A stretch of DNA of 64,000 nt from Homoserinimonas sp. OAct 916 (GCF_003260275.1 NZ_QJHB01000010.1:62001-126000), one strand, 5' to 3'. Counted from the first letter of the stretch, positions 16,841 to 25,769 are shown. The notes: generated by a model from the letters alone, not told the origin. Numbers and translations: made by a program.

Positions 16841-19081
16841 TCACACGGTGAGCAGATGAAGTCGCTGGGTGGGTCGGGTCATGGCGACGTACAGTGCTGC
16901 CGCCCCCCTGACTTCATTGGCGAGGATACGATCCGTGTCCACCACAATAACCGAATCGAACTCGAGCCCTTTGGCCTCGCGGGGTGTGAGCACCGAGATC
17001 GAGTGGCTCAGGCCGAGGGAGGACTGAGCCACTTCGGTGCCGAAATGGGCTGCCAGTGCGGCCTTGATCGCGTCGATATGTTCCGCCGGCGCGATCACGG
17101 CGCAGGTTCCGTTGGCGTCGATGTCTCGGTCCCTGGTCACCGCGGCCACCGTGTCGGCCGCCACATCGGCACCGGCGGTGGTGCGCCGCACGGGCCACTG
17201 GCTCTCGCGCACGGCGCGGGAGAATGTGACCGGCAGCCCGTGCGCCACCGCCATCTCCTCGGCGGCGCGCGAGACCTGCGCAGGCGTGCGGTAGTTCACC
17301 GTGAGTTCTTCGAGCCGCCAGCGGTCAGCAAACAGCGGGTCCAACATTTCTTCCCAGCTGGTCGCCCCTGCAGCAGAGCCGGCCTGGGCGACGTCGCCGA
17401 CGATGGTGAATGACCTCGACGGGCAACGCCGGATCAGCGCCCGCCATTGCATGTGGGAGAGTTCCTGCGCCTCATCCACCACGATATGCCCATAGGTCCA
17501 GCCGCGGTCCTGCCCCGCCTGCTCGGCGATCGTGCCCCGGTCGACGGTTTCGGCGAATCCGGCGGCCAGGTCTTCGGCGTTGACCAGGCCTTCAACACCC
17601 ATGTTCACGATCGCCTGCTCGGCGTTCTCCACGTCGCGTCGGTGTTGCTGACCCGCCTGGCGCGAACGAGCATCGGTCGCCTCGTTGTACTCGCCGAGGT
17701 GAACGGCTGCCTCGTCGAGCAGGGCCACATCGTCCACTGTGAACTTCGAGCCGCGAGCGCGCCGAAGAAGTGCGCGCTCCTCGCTCGTCCACGTGGGGGT
17801 CAGGGATGCGAACCACTGCGGTCGGGCGAACAGGTCCTCGATGAACTTCTCCGGGGTGAGCGGCATCCAGGCCGTGTTCAGCGCGACCCGCACGTCAAAG
17901 GAGGAGCGCACGTCTTCCCGCAGCATTCGCTCATCCTCCTCATCGACGGTCGAACCCCGGCGACGCAGGTGATCGGCCAGTTGAGCGGTGAGCTGCGCGA
18001 TCGCCTGTTTGACGAAAGTGACCCTGGCCCTGTTGTGCGGCTTCCCGCTGCGTTGCGCCCGGGTGATCGCCTGCTCGACCGTGCCTGGATCGAGGATGAT
18101 CGTCTCCCCGTTGATCGTGAGGGGTTGCGGTTCGGCCGGAACTCGCCGCCTCGACCTCACGCCTCGTGCGATCACTTCGGCCATCCGAGCCGAACCTTTG
18201 AGCGCAGAAACCGCTGGGTCGTCTTCGGTGGCTGTCTCAACGCCGGGATGGAGCCCGCCCACCGTTTGCAGGACCACGCCGGTCTCCCCCAACGACGGCA
18301 GCACCTGCTCGATGTATTGCAGAAACGACCGGCTCGGGCCGACCACCAGCACACCGGAGGAGCTCAACTGGGCGCGGTGCGAATAGAGCAGGTAGGCGGC
18401 GCGGTGCAGCGCGACGGCCGTCTTACCCGTGCCTGGCCCGCCCTGCACGACGAGCGCACCGCGCAACTCGGAGCGGATGATCCGGTCCTGCTCGGCCTGG
18501 ATCGTCGAGACGATGTCGTGCATACGGCCGGTGCGACTCGCCGAGATCGCCGCCATCAACGCGGCCTCACCCTGCAGTTCGTCGGGGTCGGTTTCGTACA
18601 GGGCCGCATCGAAGATCTCGTCATCGATGCGGATGACCTCGCGGCCGCGCGTGGTCAGGTGCCGGCGGGCCCGTGCACCCATGGGGGTCGCCGCGGTCGC
18701 CTGATAGAACGCACTGGCCTGCGGGGCGCGCCAGTCCAGCAGCATGGAGTTCTGTTGCTCGTCGCGCAAGCCGATCCGGCCGACGTAGCGAAAGCGTGGG
18801 TTCGGCTCGGAATCGTCGGTGAGGGCGTCCTCGTCATCAGGCGCGGCAAGTTCGAGTCTTCCGAAGGCCAGCCGGTCGTGAACATCGCGCAATTGCAGGA
18901 TGCGGTCCTCATAGAGCCTGGCGTACGCGTCTCGCTCCGAACGGTGCTGGTGGCTGCCGCCGACATCCTGTGCCCGCACCTCGGTCAGCAGCTGTTCGGC
19001 CTGCTCGCGCAACTCGTCCAAACGGGCATAGAGCACCCGCATATGCTCGCGTTCGCGAGCCAGTTCCAGATCTACAGTCAC
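16841..19081 (-). CDS. HelD/HelR-family RNA polymerase-associated motor ATPase
   Basis: 746-residue superfamily 1 (UvrD/Rep-like) protein. A charged coiled-coil N-terminal arm (residues 1-60, rich in Arg/Glu/Leu) precedes the Walker A motif VVQGGPGTGKTAVALHRAA. Then come the DEAQ box HIVVDEAQELSHMQWRAL, VGDVAQAG, NYRTPAQ and, near the end, VLTPREAKGLEFDSVIVVD and ALYVAMTRPTQRLHLL. This domain order is that of HelD proteins, which rescue stalled RNA polymerase. Actinobacterial HelR members can also displace rifamycins. I saw no 19-bp rifamycin-associated element upstream. The start is GTG with GGGGGTG before it. Confidence 0.88.
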   Translation of the reverse strand: MTVDLELAREREHMRVLYARLDELREQAEQLLTEVRAQDVGGSHQHRSERDAYARLYEDRILQLRDVHDRLAFGRLELAAPDDEDALTDDSEPNPRFRYVGRIGLRDEQQNSMLLDWRAPQASAFYQATAATPMGARARRHLTTRGREVIRIDDEIFDAALYETDPDELQGEAALMAAISASRTGRMHDIVSTIQAEQDRIIRSELRGALVVQGGPGTGKTAVALHRAAYLLYSHRAQLSSSGVLVVGPSRSFLQYIEQVLPSLGETGVVLQTVGGLHPGVETATEDDPAVSALKGSARMAEVIARGVRSRRRVPAEPQPLTINGETIILDPGTVEQAITRAQRSGKPHNRARVTFVKQAIAQLTAQLADHLRRRGSTVDEEDERMLREDVRSSFDVRVALNTAWMPLTPEKFIEDLFARPQWFASLTPTWTSEERALLRRARGSKFTVDDVALLDEAAVHLGEYNEATDARSRQAGQQHRRDVENAEQAIVNMGVEGLVNAEDLAAGFAETVDRGTIAEQAGQDRGWTYGHIVVDEAQELSHMQWRALIRRCPSRSFTIVGDVAQAGSAAGATSWEEMLDPLFADRWRLEELTVNYRTPAQVSRAAEEMAVAHGLPVTFSRAVRESQWPVRRTTAGADVAADTVAAVTRDRDIDANGTCAVIAPAEHIDAIKAALAAHFGTEVAQSSLGLSHSISVLTPREAKGLEFDSVIVVDTDRILANEVRGAAALYVAMTRPTQRLHLLTV

Positions 19082-19379
19082 ATGGCACCCCCAAGAATTT
19101 CCAGCGCCCTAGTTTACTCCGTCGTCCGCGGCGGCCCGAAAACCTCCCACCCCAGATCGCGCCAAGTTGAACACTTCGCGCCGGTTCAAGCGGGCGCGAA
19201 GTGCTCTGCCGGGCGCGAAGTTCAAGGCCTTCACCTCTTGTGCGACGGCGATAAGTTTGGCACCCTTGTAATCAGAACCACAATCCACTCACCGCCCAGG
19301 CGAGTCGCAGGCACAGCCGCACCACTGGGTGGTGAGTTTCGTTAACGGCCCCCTCCCCGGCCCGATGCGTTCAGCAGGC
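19082..19379. other. 298-bp intergenic region with nested palindromes
   Basis: This lies between the helD-like start and the ribokinase stop, with no convincing gene. It holds the helD-like promoter region and a repeat cluster at 19167-19225. A T-rich stretch (19240-19280) and a G/C-rich end show nothing recognisable. Confidence 0.6.
19167..19225. repeat. Nested inverted/direct repeat module
   Basis: CACTTCGCGCC (19172-19182) pairs perfectly with GGCGCGAAGTG (19193-19203) across a 10-nt loop. A further copy GGGCGCGAAGTTCAA (19211-19225) pairs with TTGAACACTTCGCGCC (19167-19182), leaving only a 2-nt bulge. GTTCAA/TTGAAC words recur between the arms. This could be alternative RNA hairpins, an operator, or a small repetitive element. 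Confidence 0.75.
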
Positions 19380-20324
19380 TCAGCGCTGGTCTCGCGGCAA
19401 TTGCACCAGGGCAGCAGAGGCTGCACTCGCGCGTTCCGCAGCCTGGCGGAGCGTCTGGCCGAGGGCGAGGCAGCCGGCAACCGTGCCCGCGAACTCATCG
19501 CCGGCGCCGGTCGTGTCCCGCGCCCGAACGGTTTCGGCGGGCACGTGCTCGACCACACCCCCTCGGGCGCACAGGTAGGCGCCGCGCCTGCCCGCGGTGA
19601 CGATCACTGAAGGAGAGAGGGCGAGCAACAGTTCGGCCAACCGGTGCTCCGGATCACCATCGGCCACCTCGTCAGCACCCTCTGCCTGGCCGGTACCGGC
19701 CAGGATATCTCGGGCCTCGTCGGCGTTCACGATCAGGGGGTCAGCCCCCGACAGCACGTCAGCGCCGACCGGCCGCACCGGGCTGGCGTTGATCACGAAA
19801 CGGCGACCGTTGGCCCGCGCCCAGTCCGCGGCGGCTTCTACCGCTTCGGAGCTGATCTCCTGCTGCGTGACGACGACGATCGGTTGCGCCTCCTCCAGCG
19901 CACGGGTCACCTGATCGGCAGTCAGGGTGGTGCTCGCTCCCGGGATCACGGCGATGGAGTTCTCGGCGTCGGGGGTGAGTGTGATGAAGGCCCTCCCGGA
20001 CGGCAATTCGCTCCGGCGGATCCACCTCGTGTCGACGCCGTACGAACGCATGTTCTCAGCCAGCAGATCGCCTGCCGCATCCGTTCCCACCGCGCCGATG
20101 AACGCGGTAGATGTCAGCTTCGCGGCCGCGATCGCCTGGTTCTCGCCCTTGCCGCCGCCGTGCTCCGAGTAGCCGGTTCCCAGAACTGTCTGGCCGGGCT
20201 CCGGCGACGCATCGAGTTCGATCACGATGTCGAGATTTGCCGAGCCGACGACTGCGACGTGCACCGGGTCGGATGCCCCGGGAGCATCGGAAACCGGGGT
20301 TGATGGGGAAAGGGGTGAGTGCAT
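19380..20324 (-). CDS. rbsK: Ribokinase (PfkB family)
   Basis: 314-residue sugar kinase from ATG 20324 (MHSPLSPSTPVSDAPG). The longer reading upstream is rejected because it runs through the divergent promoter region. PfkB signature 1 is seen as GGGKGENQAIAAAKL and signature 2 as DTTGAGDEFAGTVAG with the catalytic Asp. VVGSANLDIVIELDASPEPG is typical of ribokinase. It is probably ribose plus ATP to ribose-5-phosphate; PsuK elsewhere in the window is a more distant relative. Other ribose genes are not adjacent. It is divergent from the desaturase with a 163-bp shared upstream region. Confidence 0.87.
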   Translation of the reverse strand: MHSPLSPSTPVSDAPGASDPVHVAVVGSANLDIVIELDASPEPGQTVLGTGYSEHGGGKGENQAIAAAKLTSTAFIGAVGTDAAGDLLAENMRSYGVDTRWIRRSELPSGRAFITLTPDAENSIAVIPGASTTLTADQVTRALEEAQPIVVVTQQEISSEAVEAAADWARANGRRFVINASPVRPVGADVLSGADPLIVNADEARDILAGTGQAEGADEVADGDPEHRLAELLLALSPSVIVTAGRRGAYLCARGGVVEHVPAETVRARDTTGAGDEFAGTVAGCLALGQTLRQAAERASAASAALVQLPRDQR

Positions 20325-20440
20325 CCGTCCAGTCTGGCGTACCCCGTGTGTCAATACAGCCCGTTCACAGTCCGACGGGATAAGAATGAGTAACAGTAAC
20401 GCGACATTTCGTTCAAAGTACTTGGCTTTCAGGGTCGAAA

Positions 20441-20471
20441 CTTTTGTTTGGGAAGTCGAACCAGACAAAAG
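20441..20471 (+). promoter_or_regulatory. Leader hairpin touching the desaturase ribosome-binding site
   Basis: CTTTTGTTTGG (20441-20451) can pair with CCAGACAAAAG (20461-20471), 10 of 11 Watson-Crick plus one wobble, with a 9-nt loop. The 3' arm overlaps the beginning of the purine-rich AAAAGAAGG (20467-20475) that serves as ribosome-binding site for ATG 20488. An A/U-rich, marginally stable stem at this place could act as a temperature-sensitive translational switch, or equally as a DNA operator dyad. Confidence 0.45.
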
Positions 20472-20487
20472 AAGGCCTGTCCACAGT

Positions 20488-21585
20488 ATGAGCAATGCCG
20501 CCGTTTCCAACGTCCAAATCATTCGAACCCGTCCTGGCGGTGGCCGCGAGAACCCGACCTCGGCCTATTCGGCCCTGTTGCAGACCATCAAGGGGCTCGG
20601 GCTGTTGCGTCGACGCACCGGTTTCTACTGGAGCCTGTTCGCCGTGCTCGTCATCGCCATGGCGGGCGCCTGGACCGGATTCGCCCTGCTCGGCAACTCC
20701 TGGTACCAGTTGATCATCGCCGCAGTGCTCGGCATCCTGTTCACACAGTTCGCGTTCCTGGCGCACGAAGCCTCCCACCGACAGGTCTTCAAGTCTGGAA
20801 AGGTCAACGACCATGCCGGGCGCCTGCTGGCCGACCTGATCGTCGGGATCAGCTACTCCTGGTGGATGAACAAGCATTCCCGCCACCACGTCAACCCGAA
20901 CGTCGTCGGCAAAGACCCAGACATCGAGCAAGACACCATCTCCTTCCTGGAGGAGGATGCCGCCAAAACCCGGGGGCTGGTTCGCTGGATCAACAAGCGT
21001 CAGGGCTACTTGTTCTTTCCGCTGCTGATGCTCGAGGGCGCCAACCTGCACCTGCACGGCTTCAAGTCGGTTTTCGGCAAGCACAAGGTCGATGGGCGTG
21101 CGCTGGAGATCACGATGATGTCGGTTCGCATCATCGGCTACCTGGCCGTTGTCTTCTACTTCCTTCCACTGGGAATGGCATTCGCCTTCGTCGGGGTGCA
21201 ACTGGCCGTCTTCGGCGTGTACATGGGTGCCTCCTTCGCTCCCAACCACAAAGGGATGCCCATTCTCCCCCATGACAGCAAGGTCGACTTCCTGCGCCGT
21301 CAGGTGCTCACCTCCCGCAACATTCGCGGTGGCTTCGCCGTAGACACCTTCATGGGCGGCCTGAACTATCAGATCGAGCACCACCTGTTCCCGAACATGC
21401 CGAGGCCCCACCTGAAGCGCGCGGGCGAAGTGGTGCGCGAATACTGCCAGACGCACAACATCCCCTACACCGAAACGGGAATCATCGAGTCGTACGGCAT
21501 CGTGGTCGAATATTTGAACCGGGTGGGCCTCGCGGCGCGAGACCCATTCGAATGCCCGATGACGACACAGTTCAGGGTGCACTGA
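20488..21585 (+). CDS. Fatty acid desaturase (acyl-CoA/lipid desaturase)
   Basis: 365-residue integral membrane di-iron desaturase. Histidine boxes are HEASH (93-97), HSRHH and QIEHHLFP, the last with the QxxHH form seen in front-end and linoleoyl-CoA-type desaturases. There is no N-terminal cytochrome b5 domain. About four membrane helices (WSLFAVLVIAMAGAWTGFA, IIAAVLGILFTQFAFL, IIGYLAVVFYFLPLGMA, FAFVGVQLAVFGVYMGAS). Start ATG 20488 gives the usual N-terminus; an earlier ATG at 20386 would add a non-family leader. It introduces double bonds into lipid acyl chains, typically for membrane fluidity in the cold. The leader hairpin suggests post-transcriptional control. Confidence 0.9.
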   Translation: MSNAAVSNVQIIRTRPGGGRENPTSAYSALLQTIKGLGLLRRRTGFYWSLFAVLVIAMAGAWTGFALLGNSWYQLIIAAVLGILFTQFAFLAHEASHRQVFKSGKVNDHAGRLLADLIVGISYSWWMNKHSRHHVNPNVVGKDPDIEQDTISFLEEDAAKTRGLVRWINKRQGYLFFPLLMLEGANLHLHGFKSVFGKHKVDGRALEITMMSVRIIGYLAVVFYFLPLGMAFAFVGVQLAVFGVYMGASFAPNHKGMPILPHDSKVDFLRRQVLTSRNIRGGFAVDTFMGGLNYQIEHHLFPNMPRPHLKRAGEVVREYCQTHNIPYTETGIIESYGIVVEYLNRVGLAARDPFECPMTTQFRVH

Positions 21586-21681
21586 CCGCAGCCATCAGCC
21601 GGCCCCACGTGATCCACCGCGGCCGACCGGCCCCCTCAGTGTCGTCGCCGGGCACCCCCGTGAAGCGCGCAGAACCTTTCG

Positions 21682-21709
21682 TTGCAAACTGCCAGAGAAC
21701 TCACATAAA
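21682..21709 (+). promoter_or_regulatory. Candidate promoter of the peptide ABC operon
   Basis: TTGCAA (21682-21687) is followed after 16 nt by CATAAA (21704-21709), in a locally A/T-richer stretch about 105 bp before the substrate-binding protein start. It is a weak match, reported because the rest of the 228-bp gap (21586-21813) is GC-rich and holds no gene. Confidence 0.3.
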
Positions 21710-21813
21710 ACTCATCATCTGAGGGCTTCTCCTGAGCGTAATGTCGTGCTCAGAGACTCGACTCGACTCCACCACCCGACGGTTGCTCGGGCCAGTCATG
21801 GAGGTGCAGAGTC

Positions 21814-23682
21814 ATGAGAATTCCAGGAAAGATGGGCGGGCTGAAAAAAGTCGGCCTGATCGTGGGCGCGCTTGCGCTCGTGGTCTTGGCCGGTTGCTCA
21901 ACCGGCGGATCCACGACCAACCCGTCCGGCAGCTCTGGAGGAAACGCCCCGGGAAAGGCCGCTAACACGGTGACCTTCGCCGATCCACCGAACACCGTGC
22001 CGAACTGGATCTGGCCGTTCTCGCCGATCGCGAACTTCAGCCTGACCAACTCGTCAGAACTGCAACTGCCCATGTACCGGCCGCTGTACTGGTTCGGCGA
22101 CGAGCAGGGCTCCCCGGCGGTGAACGACCAACTCAGCATTGGCAACGCGCCGACTTTCAGCAACAACGGCAAGACGGTCACCGTGACTCTCAAGCCATAT
22201 GTCTGGAACAACGGCGAGCAGGTCACCAGCCAGGATGTGGTCTTCTGGTTCAACATGGAGAAGGCCGAGAAGGCGAATTGGGCAGGATACGTTCCGGGCC
22301 AGTTCCCCGACAACGTCACGTCCATCACGACCCCGAACGCGACCACGGTGGTGTTCAACACCGACAAGGCCTACAGCGAGCAATGGTTCGAATACAACCA
22401 GCTGGCGCAGATCACCCCGATGCCAATGGCATGGGACATGACCAGTGCGACCCAGAAGGGCACCTGTGCAACCGATGAAGCTGCTTGTGCCGCTGTGTTC
22501 AAGTATCTGACCGCCCAGTCCAAAGACCTGCCGAGCTATGCAACCAGCCCCGTCTGGTCCGTTGTCGACGGACCGTGGCAGCTGAAGAGTTTCAGCTCGG
22601 ACGGGCACGTGACGATGGTTCCCAACACGAAGTACTCCGGGCCGGTCAAGCCGAGCATCAAGGAGTTCATCGAGGTTCCGTTCACCACGGATGCGGCAGA
22701 GTTCAATGTGCTGCACGCCGCTAGCACGATCGATGTCGGCTACATTCCGACCCAGGACATCAGCCAGCCGAAGGCGCCGAACACCCCGGCCACCGAGCCA
22801 GGGCCGAACCCGTTGAGCGCGAACTACACGCTCGCACCGTGGTTCCTGTACGGCGTGAACTACTTCCCGATCAACTTCAACAACCCCACCGTTGGGCCGA
22901 TCCTCAAGCAGTTGTACTTCCGGCAGGCCTTGCAATCGGTCTATGACCAGCAGTCGATCATCACGTCCACCGCAAAGGGTTACGGCGTGGAGACCACGGG
23001 CCCGATTCCACTGGTTCCGGAGAACAGTCCACTGATCTCGCAAACGGAGAAGAGCAACCCGTACCCGTTCAACATGGCTGCCGCGAAGAAGTATCTCACG
23101 GACAACGGCTGGAACGTGGTAGCGGGCGGCGAATCCACCTGCGCCAAGCCGGGAACGGCGACCGGTGAGTGCGGTGCGGGGATCGCAGCGGGTGCCAAGC
23201 TGGCCTTCGACCTGCCGTATGCCAACGGCAACCAGACGGTGGCCACGGCGATGCAATCGCTGAAATCCAACGCCTCGCAGATCGGTATCACCCTCAACCT
23301 CAAGCCGGAACCGTTCAACACGGTCATCGGCAACACGGTTCCCTGCTCCGGTGCGACCTGCACCTGGCAGATGGGCAACTGGGGCGGCGGCTGGGTGTAC
23401 GCACCCGACTACTACCCGACCGGTGAACTGCTCTGGCAGACCGGGGCCGGGTCGAACTCGGGCAGTTACTCCAACCCCGAGGTCGACACACTGATCGGCG
23501 CGACGACCACCGAGAGTGGAACGGCCGTCATGCAAAAGTACGAGGATGCCCTGGCCAAGGACCTCCCCGTCATCTGGTCACCGAACTACACCTACTCGCT
23601 GACCGAGGTGGCCAACGGGCTGCAGGGGGTCACCCCGCAGAACCCGTTCGGTTCCCTCACTCCGGAGGCGTGGCACTACTGA
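21814..23682 (+). CDS. ABC transporter substrate-binding lipoprotein, family 5 (peptide type)
   Basis: 622-residue extracytoplasmic solute receptor. The signal peptide MRIPGKMGGLKKVGLIVGALALVVLAGC has a lipobox LAGC, so the mature protein is lipid-anchored, followed by a Ser/Gly/Thr linker. SBP_bac_5 features are VTVTLKPYVWNNGEQVTSQDVVFW near the N-terminus of the fold, the DVGYIPTQDIS region and YFRQALQSVYDQQSII. It most likely binds oligopeptides or similar. GGAGGTG precedes ATG 21814. It is first gene of a complete importer (SBP, two permeases, fused ATPase). Confidence 0.93.
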   Translation: MRIPGKMGGLKKVGLIVGALALVVLAGCSTGGSTTNPSGSSGGNAPGKAANTVTFADPPNTVPNWIWPFSPIANFSLTNSSELQLPMYRPLYWFGDEQGSPAVNDQLSIGNAPTFSNNGKTVTVTLKPYVWNNGEQVTSQDVVFWFNMEKAEKANWAGYVPGQFPDNVTSITTPNATTVVFNTDKAYSEQWFEYNQLAQITPMPMAWDMTSATQKGTCATDEAACAAVFKYLTAQSKDLPSYATSPVWSVVDGPWQLKSFSSDGHVTMVPNTKYSGPVKPSIKEFIEVPFTTDAAEFNVLHAASTIDVGYIPTQDISQPKAPNTPATEPGPNPLSANYTLAPWFLYGVNYFPINFNNPTVGPILKQLYFRQALQSVYDQQSIITSTAKGYGVETTGPIPLVPENSPLISQTEKSNPYPFNMAAAKKYLTDNGWNVVAGGESTCAKPGTATGECGAGIAAGAKLAFDLPYANGNQTVATAMQSLKSNASQIGITLNLKPEPFNTVIGNTVPCSGATCTWQMGNWGGGWVYAPDYYPTGELLWQTGAGSNSGSYSNPEVDTLIGATTTESGTAVMQKYEDALAKDLPVIWSPNYTYSLTEVANGLQGVTPQNPFGSLTPEAWHY

Positions 23683-23792
23683 TCAATCAATAGAACAAAC
23701 GAATAACTGAATAGCTGAATAGCTGAATGAAACAACAATCCCAATACAACAATTGAAAACAGTACAAGCCAGGCAGCGCAGGAGGTGACCAC
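23683..23792. repeat. AT-rich intercistronic spacer with 8-bp tandem repeats
   Basis: This 110-bp gap between the binding-protein and permease genes is markedly A/T-rich against the surrounding high-GC genes. It contains CTGAATAG twice plus a diverged third copy (23707-23730), followed by CAACAAT/CAATACAACAATT runs. It lacks a strong hairpin. It may be an mRNA-processing or stability spacer that sets high binding-protein to permease ratios. Confidence 0.7.
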
Positions 23793-24737
23793 ATGATCGG
23801 TTACATCCTGCGCCGCCTGCTCCAATCAGTCGCGGTGGTGATCGTGGTGACGATCATCGTCTTTCTGCTGCTTCAGGCGTTGCCTGGCGGTGCGGCGCAC
23901 GCCATCCTGGGGCCACGCGCAACACCCGCCCAGATCGCCACGTTCAACGAGCAGAACGGACTCAACCAGCCGCTGATCCTGCAGTACTTCCACGACCTCG
24001 GCAATTGGGTCACCGGAAACTTCGGGTTCTCCTACAAGCTCAACCAGTCCGTTTCCTCGCTCTTGTGGGAGCGCTTGCCGAAGACCCTCATTCTCAGCGG
24101 GCTGGCTCTTCTGCTGACCGTGATCGTCGCCATCCCGATCGGCATCATTCAGGCGGTCCGGCGCAACCGCACCTTCGACTACATCGCAACCGCGCTGTCC
24201 TTCATCTTCTACGCCGCACCCACCTTCTTCATCGGCCTGGTTCTGATCGACTGGTTCTCCCAGAAGCTGCCCTGGTTCCCGCCGGAGGCCCCACAATCCG
24301 ACGGGATCATTCCAATCTTTCAGGACTTCGACGCGATGGTCCTGCCGATCGTCACCCTGGCGCTGCTCAGCATCGCCGGATTCTCCCGCTACATGCGCTC
24401 GTCCGTGCTCGACAATGTCAACCAGGACTACGTGCGCACCGCACGCGCCAAGGGCGCCTCCGAGACGCGCATCCTGACCCGGCACGTGCTGCGCAACGCG
24501 TTGATCCCGATCATCACCCTGCTCGGCCTCTCCCTACCGGCGCTGTTCGCCGGCGCCCTGATCACCGAGTCCATCTTCAACTTTCCCGGCATGGGGCTGC
24601 TGTTCTGGAACGCCGCCCAACAGTCCGACTACCCGATCGAGCTGGGTGTTGTGATCATCACCGCATTCGCCACCGTGATCGGAAACCTGATCGCCGACGT
24701 ATCGTTGGCGGCCATCGACCCCCGGGTGCAACTATGA
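23793..24737 (+). CDS. ABC transporter permease (DppB/OppB-like)
   Basis: 314-residue inner-membrane permease. Starts MIGYILRRLLQSVAVVIVVT, the usual first helix. It carries the EAA-loop YVRTARAKGASETRILTRHVLRNAL through which it contacts the ATPase, and a C-terminal GNLIADVSLAAIDPRVQL typical of DppB. About six helices. GCAGGAGGTGACC lies before ATG 23793. The stop overlaps the start of the second permease (ATGA). Confidence 0.95.
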   Translation: MIGYILRRLLQSVAVVIVVTIIVFLLLQALPGGAAHAILGPRATPAQIATFNEQNGLNQPLILQYFHDLGNWVTGNFGFSYKLNQSVSSLLWERLPKTLILSGLALLLTVIVAIPIGIIQAVRRNRTFDYIATALSFIFYAAPTFFIGLVLIDWFSQKLPWFPPEAPQSDGIIPIFQDFDAMVLPIVTLALLSIAGFSRYMRSSVLDNVNQDYVRTARAKGASETRILTRHVLRNALIPIITLLGLSLPALFAGALITESIFNFPGMGLLFWNAAQQSDYPIELGVVIITAFATVIGNLIADVSLAAIDPRVQL

Positions 24738-25714
24738 CCTTCAGCATTAATCCCGCCGAGAGCCCCGACGACAGCGACATGAACGTGTCGAATCCGCTCC
24801 ATCCCGGTGAACCCGGGGAACTGGCGGAGGTGATCGCCCTCCCCACCGGGTTGCCGGTCGGCAAGCCGCGCAGCATGTTCCAGCTGGGCGTCGAGGTATT
24901 CGTGCAGAACCGGCTCGCAATCGTCGGAGTCGTCGTGCTCGTCCTCGCAATCGCCTTCTGCTTTCTCGGCCCGCTGGTCTACCCGACGGACCAGGTTAAC
25001 GTGAACCTTGCGATCGTCGACCTGCCGCCCGGCCCCGGGCACCCCCTCGGAACCGACGCGGCAGGGTACGACCAGCTGGGGCGCATGATGGTCGGTGGCC
25101 AGACCTCCCTCGTCGTCGGATTCGCCGCCGCCGCGATCGCAACGGTCATCGGAACCCTGTGGGGCGCGATCGCCGGATTCTTCGGCGGCGTCATCGATGG
25201 CTTCATGATGCGCATCGTTGATGCGATCCTGTCGATCCCGATCCTGTTCCTACTGCTCTTCCTCGTCACCATCGTGCAGCCGAGCGTACCCGTGATGATC
25301 TTCGTGTTGGGGTTGACCGCCTGGCTGATTCCCGCCCGACTGGTGCGCGGCGAATCTCTCACCATTCGGGTGCGCGAATATGTGCAGGCGGTCACGGTGA
25401 TGGGCGGATCCAGTTGGCGCTCAGTGCTTCGGCACATCATGCCGAACGTGATCGGCACCGTGATCGTGAACGCCACCTTCCAGGTCGCCGACGCGATCCT
25501 GCTGGTCGCCTATCTGGGCTACCTCGGGCTGGGCATCGCACCGCCGGCCACAGACTGGGGCGGCATGCTCAGCGACGGTACCCAGAACCTCTTCACCAAT
25601 TACTGGTGGCTGATCTACCCGCCCGGGCTCGCGATCATCATCGTCGTGGTCGCGGTGAATCTGGTTGGCGACGGCCTGCGCGACTCAGTCGAAGTACGGC
25701 TGCAACGCCGCTGA
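24734..25714 (+). CDS. ABC transporter permease (DppC/OppC-like)
   Basis: 326-residue partner permease from ATG 24734, overlapping the DppB stop by 4 bp. The frame is open much further upstream (to 24005), but that part is a shadow of dppB. A polar N-terminus of about 50 residues leads into the OppC_N helix (NRLAIVGVVVLVLAIAFCFL). HPLGTDAAGYDQLGRMMVGG and the EAA loop YVQAVTVMGGSSWRSVLRHIMPN are family signatures. It ends VNLVGDGLRDSVEVRLQRR as usual. Confidence 0.95.
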   Translation: MTFSINPAESPDDSDMNVSNPLHPGEPGELAEVIALPTGLPVGKPRSMFQLGVEVFVQNRLAIVGVVVLVLAIAFCFLGPLVYPTDQVNVNLAIVDLPPGPGHPLGTDAAGYDQLGRMMVGGQTSLVVGFAAAAIATVIGTLWGAIAGFFGGVIDGFMMRIVDAILSIPILFLLLFLVTIVQPSVPVMIFVLGLTAWLIPARLVRGESLTIRVREYVQAVTVMGGSSWRSVLRHIMPNVIGTVIVNATFQVADAILLVAYLGYLGLGIAPPATDWGGMLSDGTQNLFTNYWWLIYPPGLAIIIVVVAVNLVGDGLRDSVEVRLQRR

Positions 25715-25769
25715 CGTTTGCATCGTCACCCAAGCGGTCTAGCATCCGATACTAAGGAGGGGAAAGGGT

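Noticed and set aside
17447-19345. 632-codon open frame on the plus strand
   Set aside because: It is fully antisense to the HelD-like gene; the protein is Arg/Gly/His-rich without any domain, a usual mirror frame of GC-rich coding DNA.
22054-23535. 493-codon minus-strand frame opposite the binding-protein gene
   Set aside because: Mirror frame; Arg/Val/Gly-rich and without motifs.
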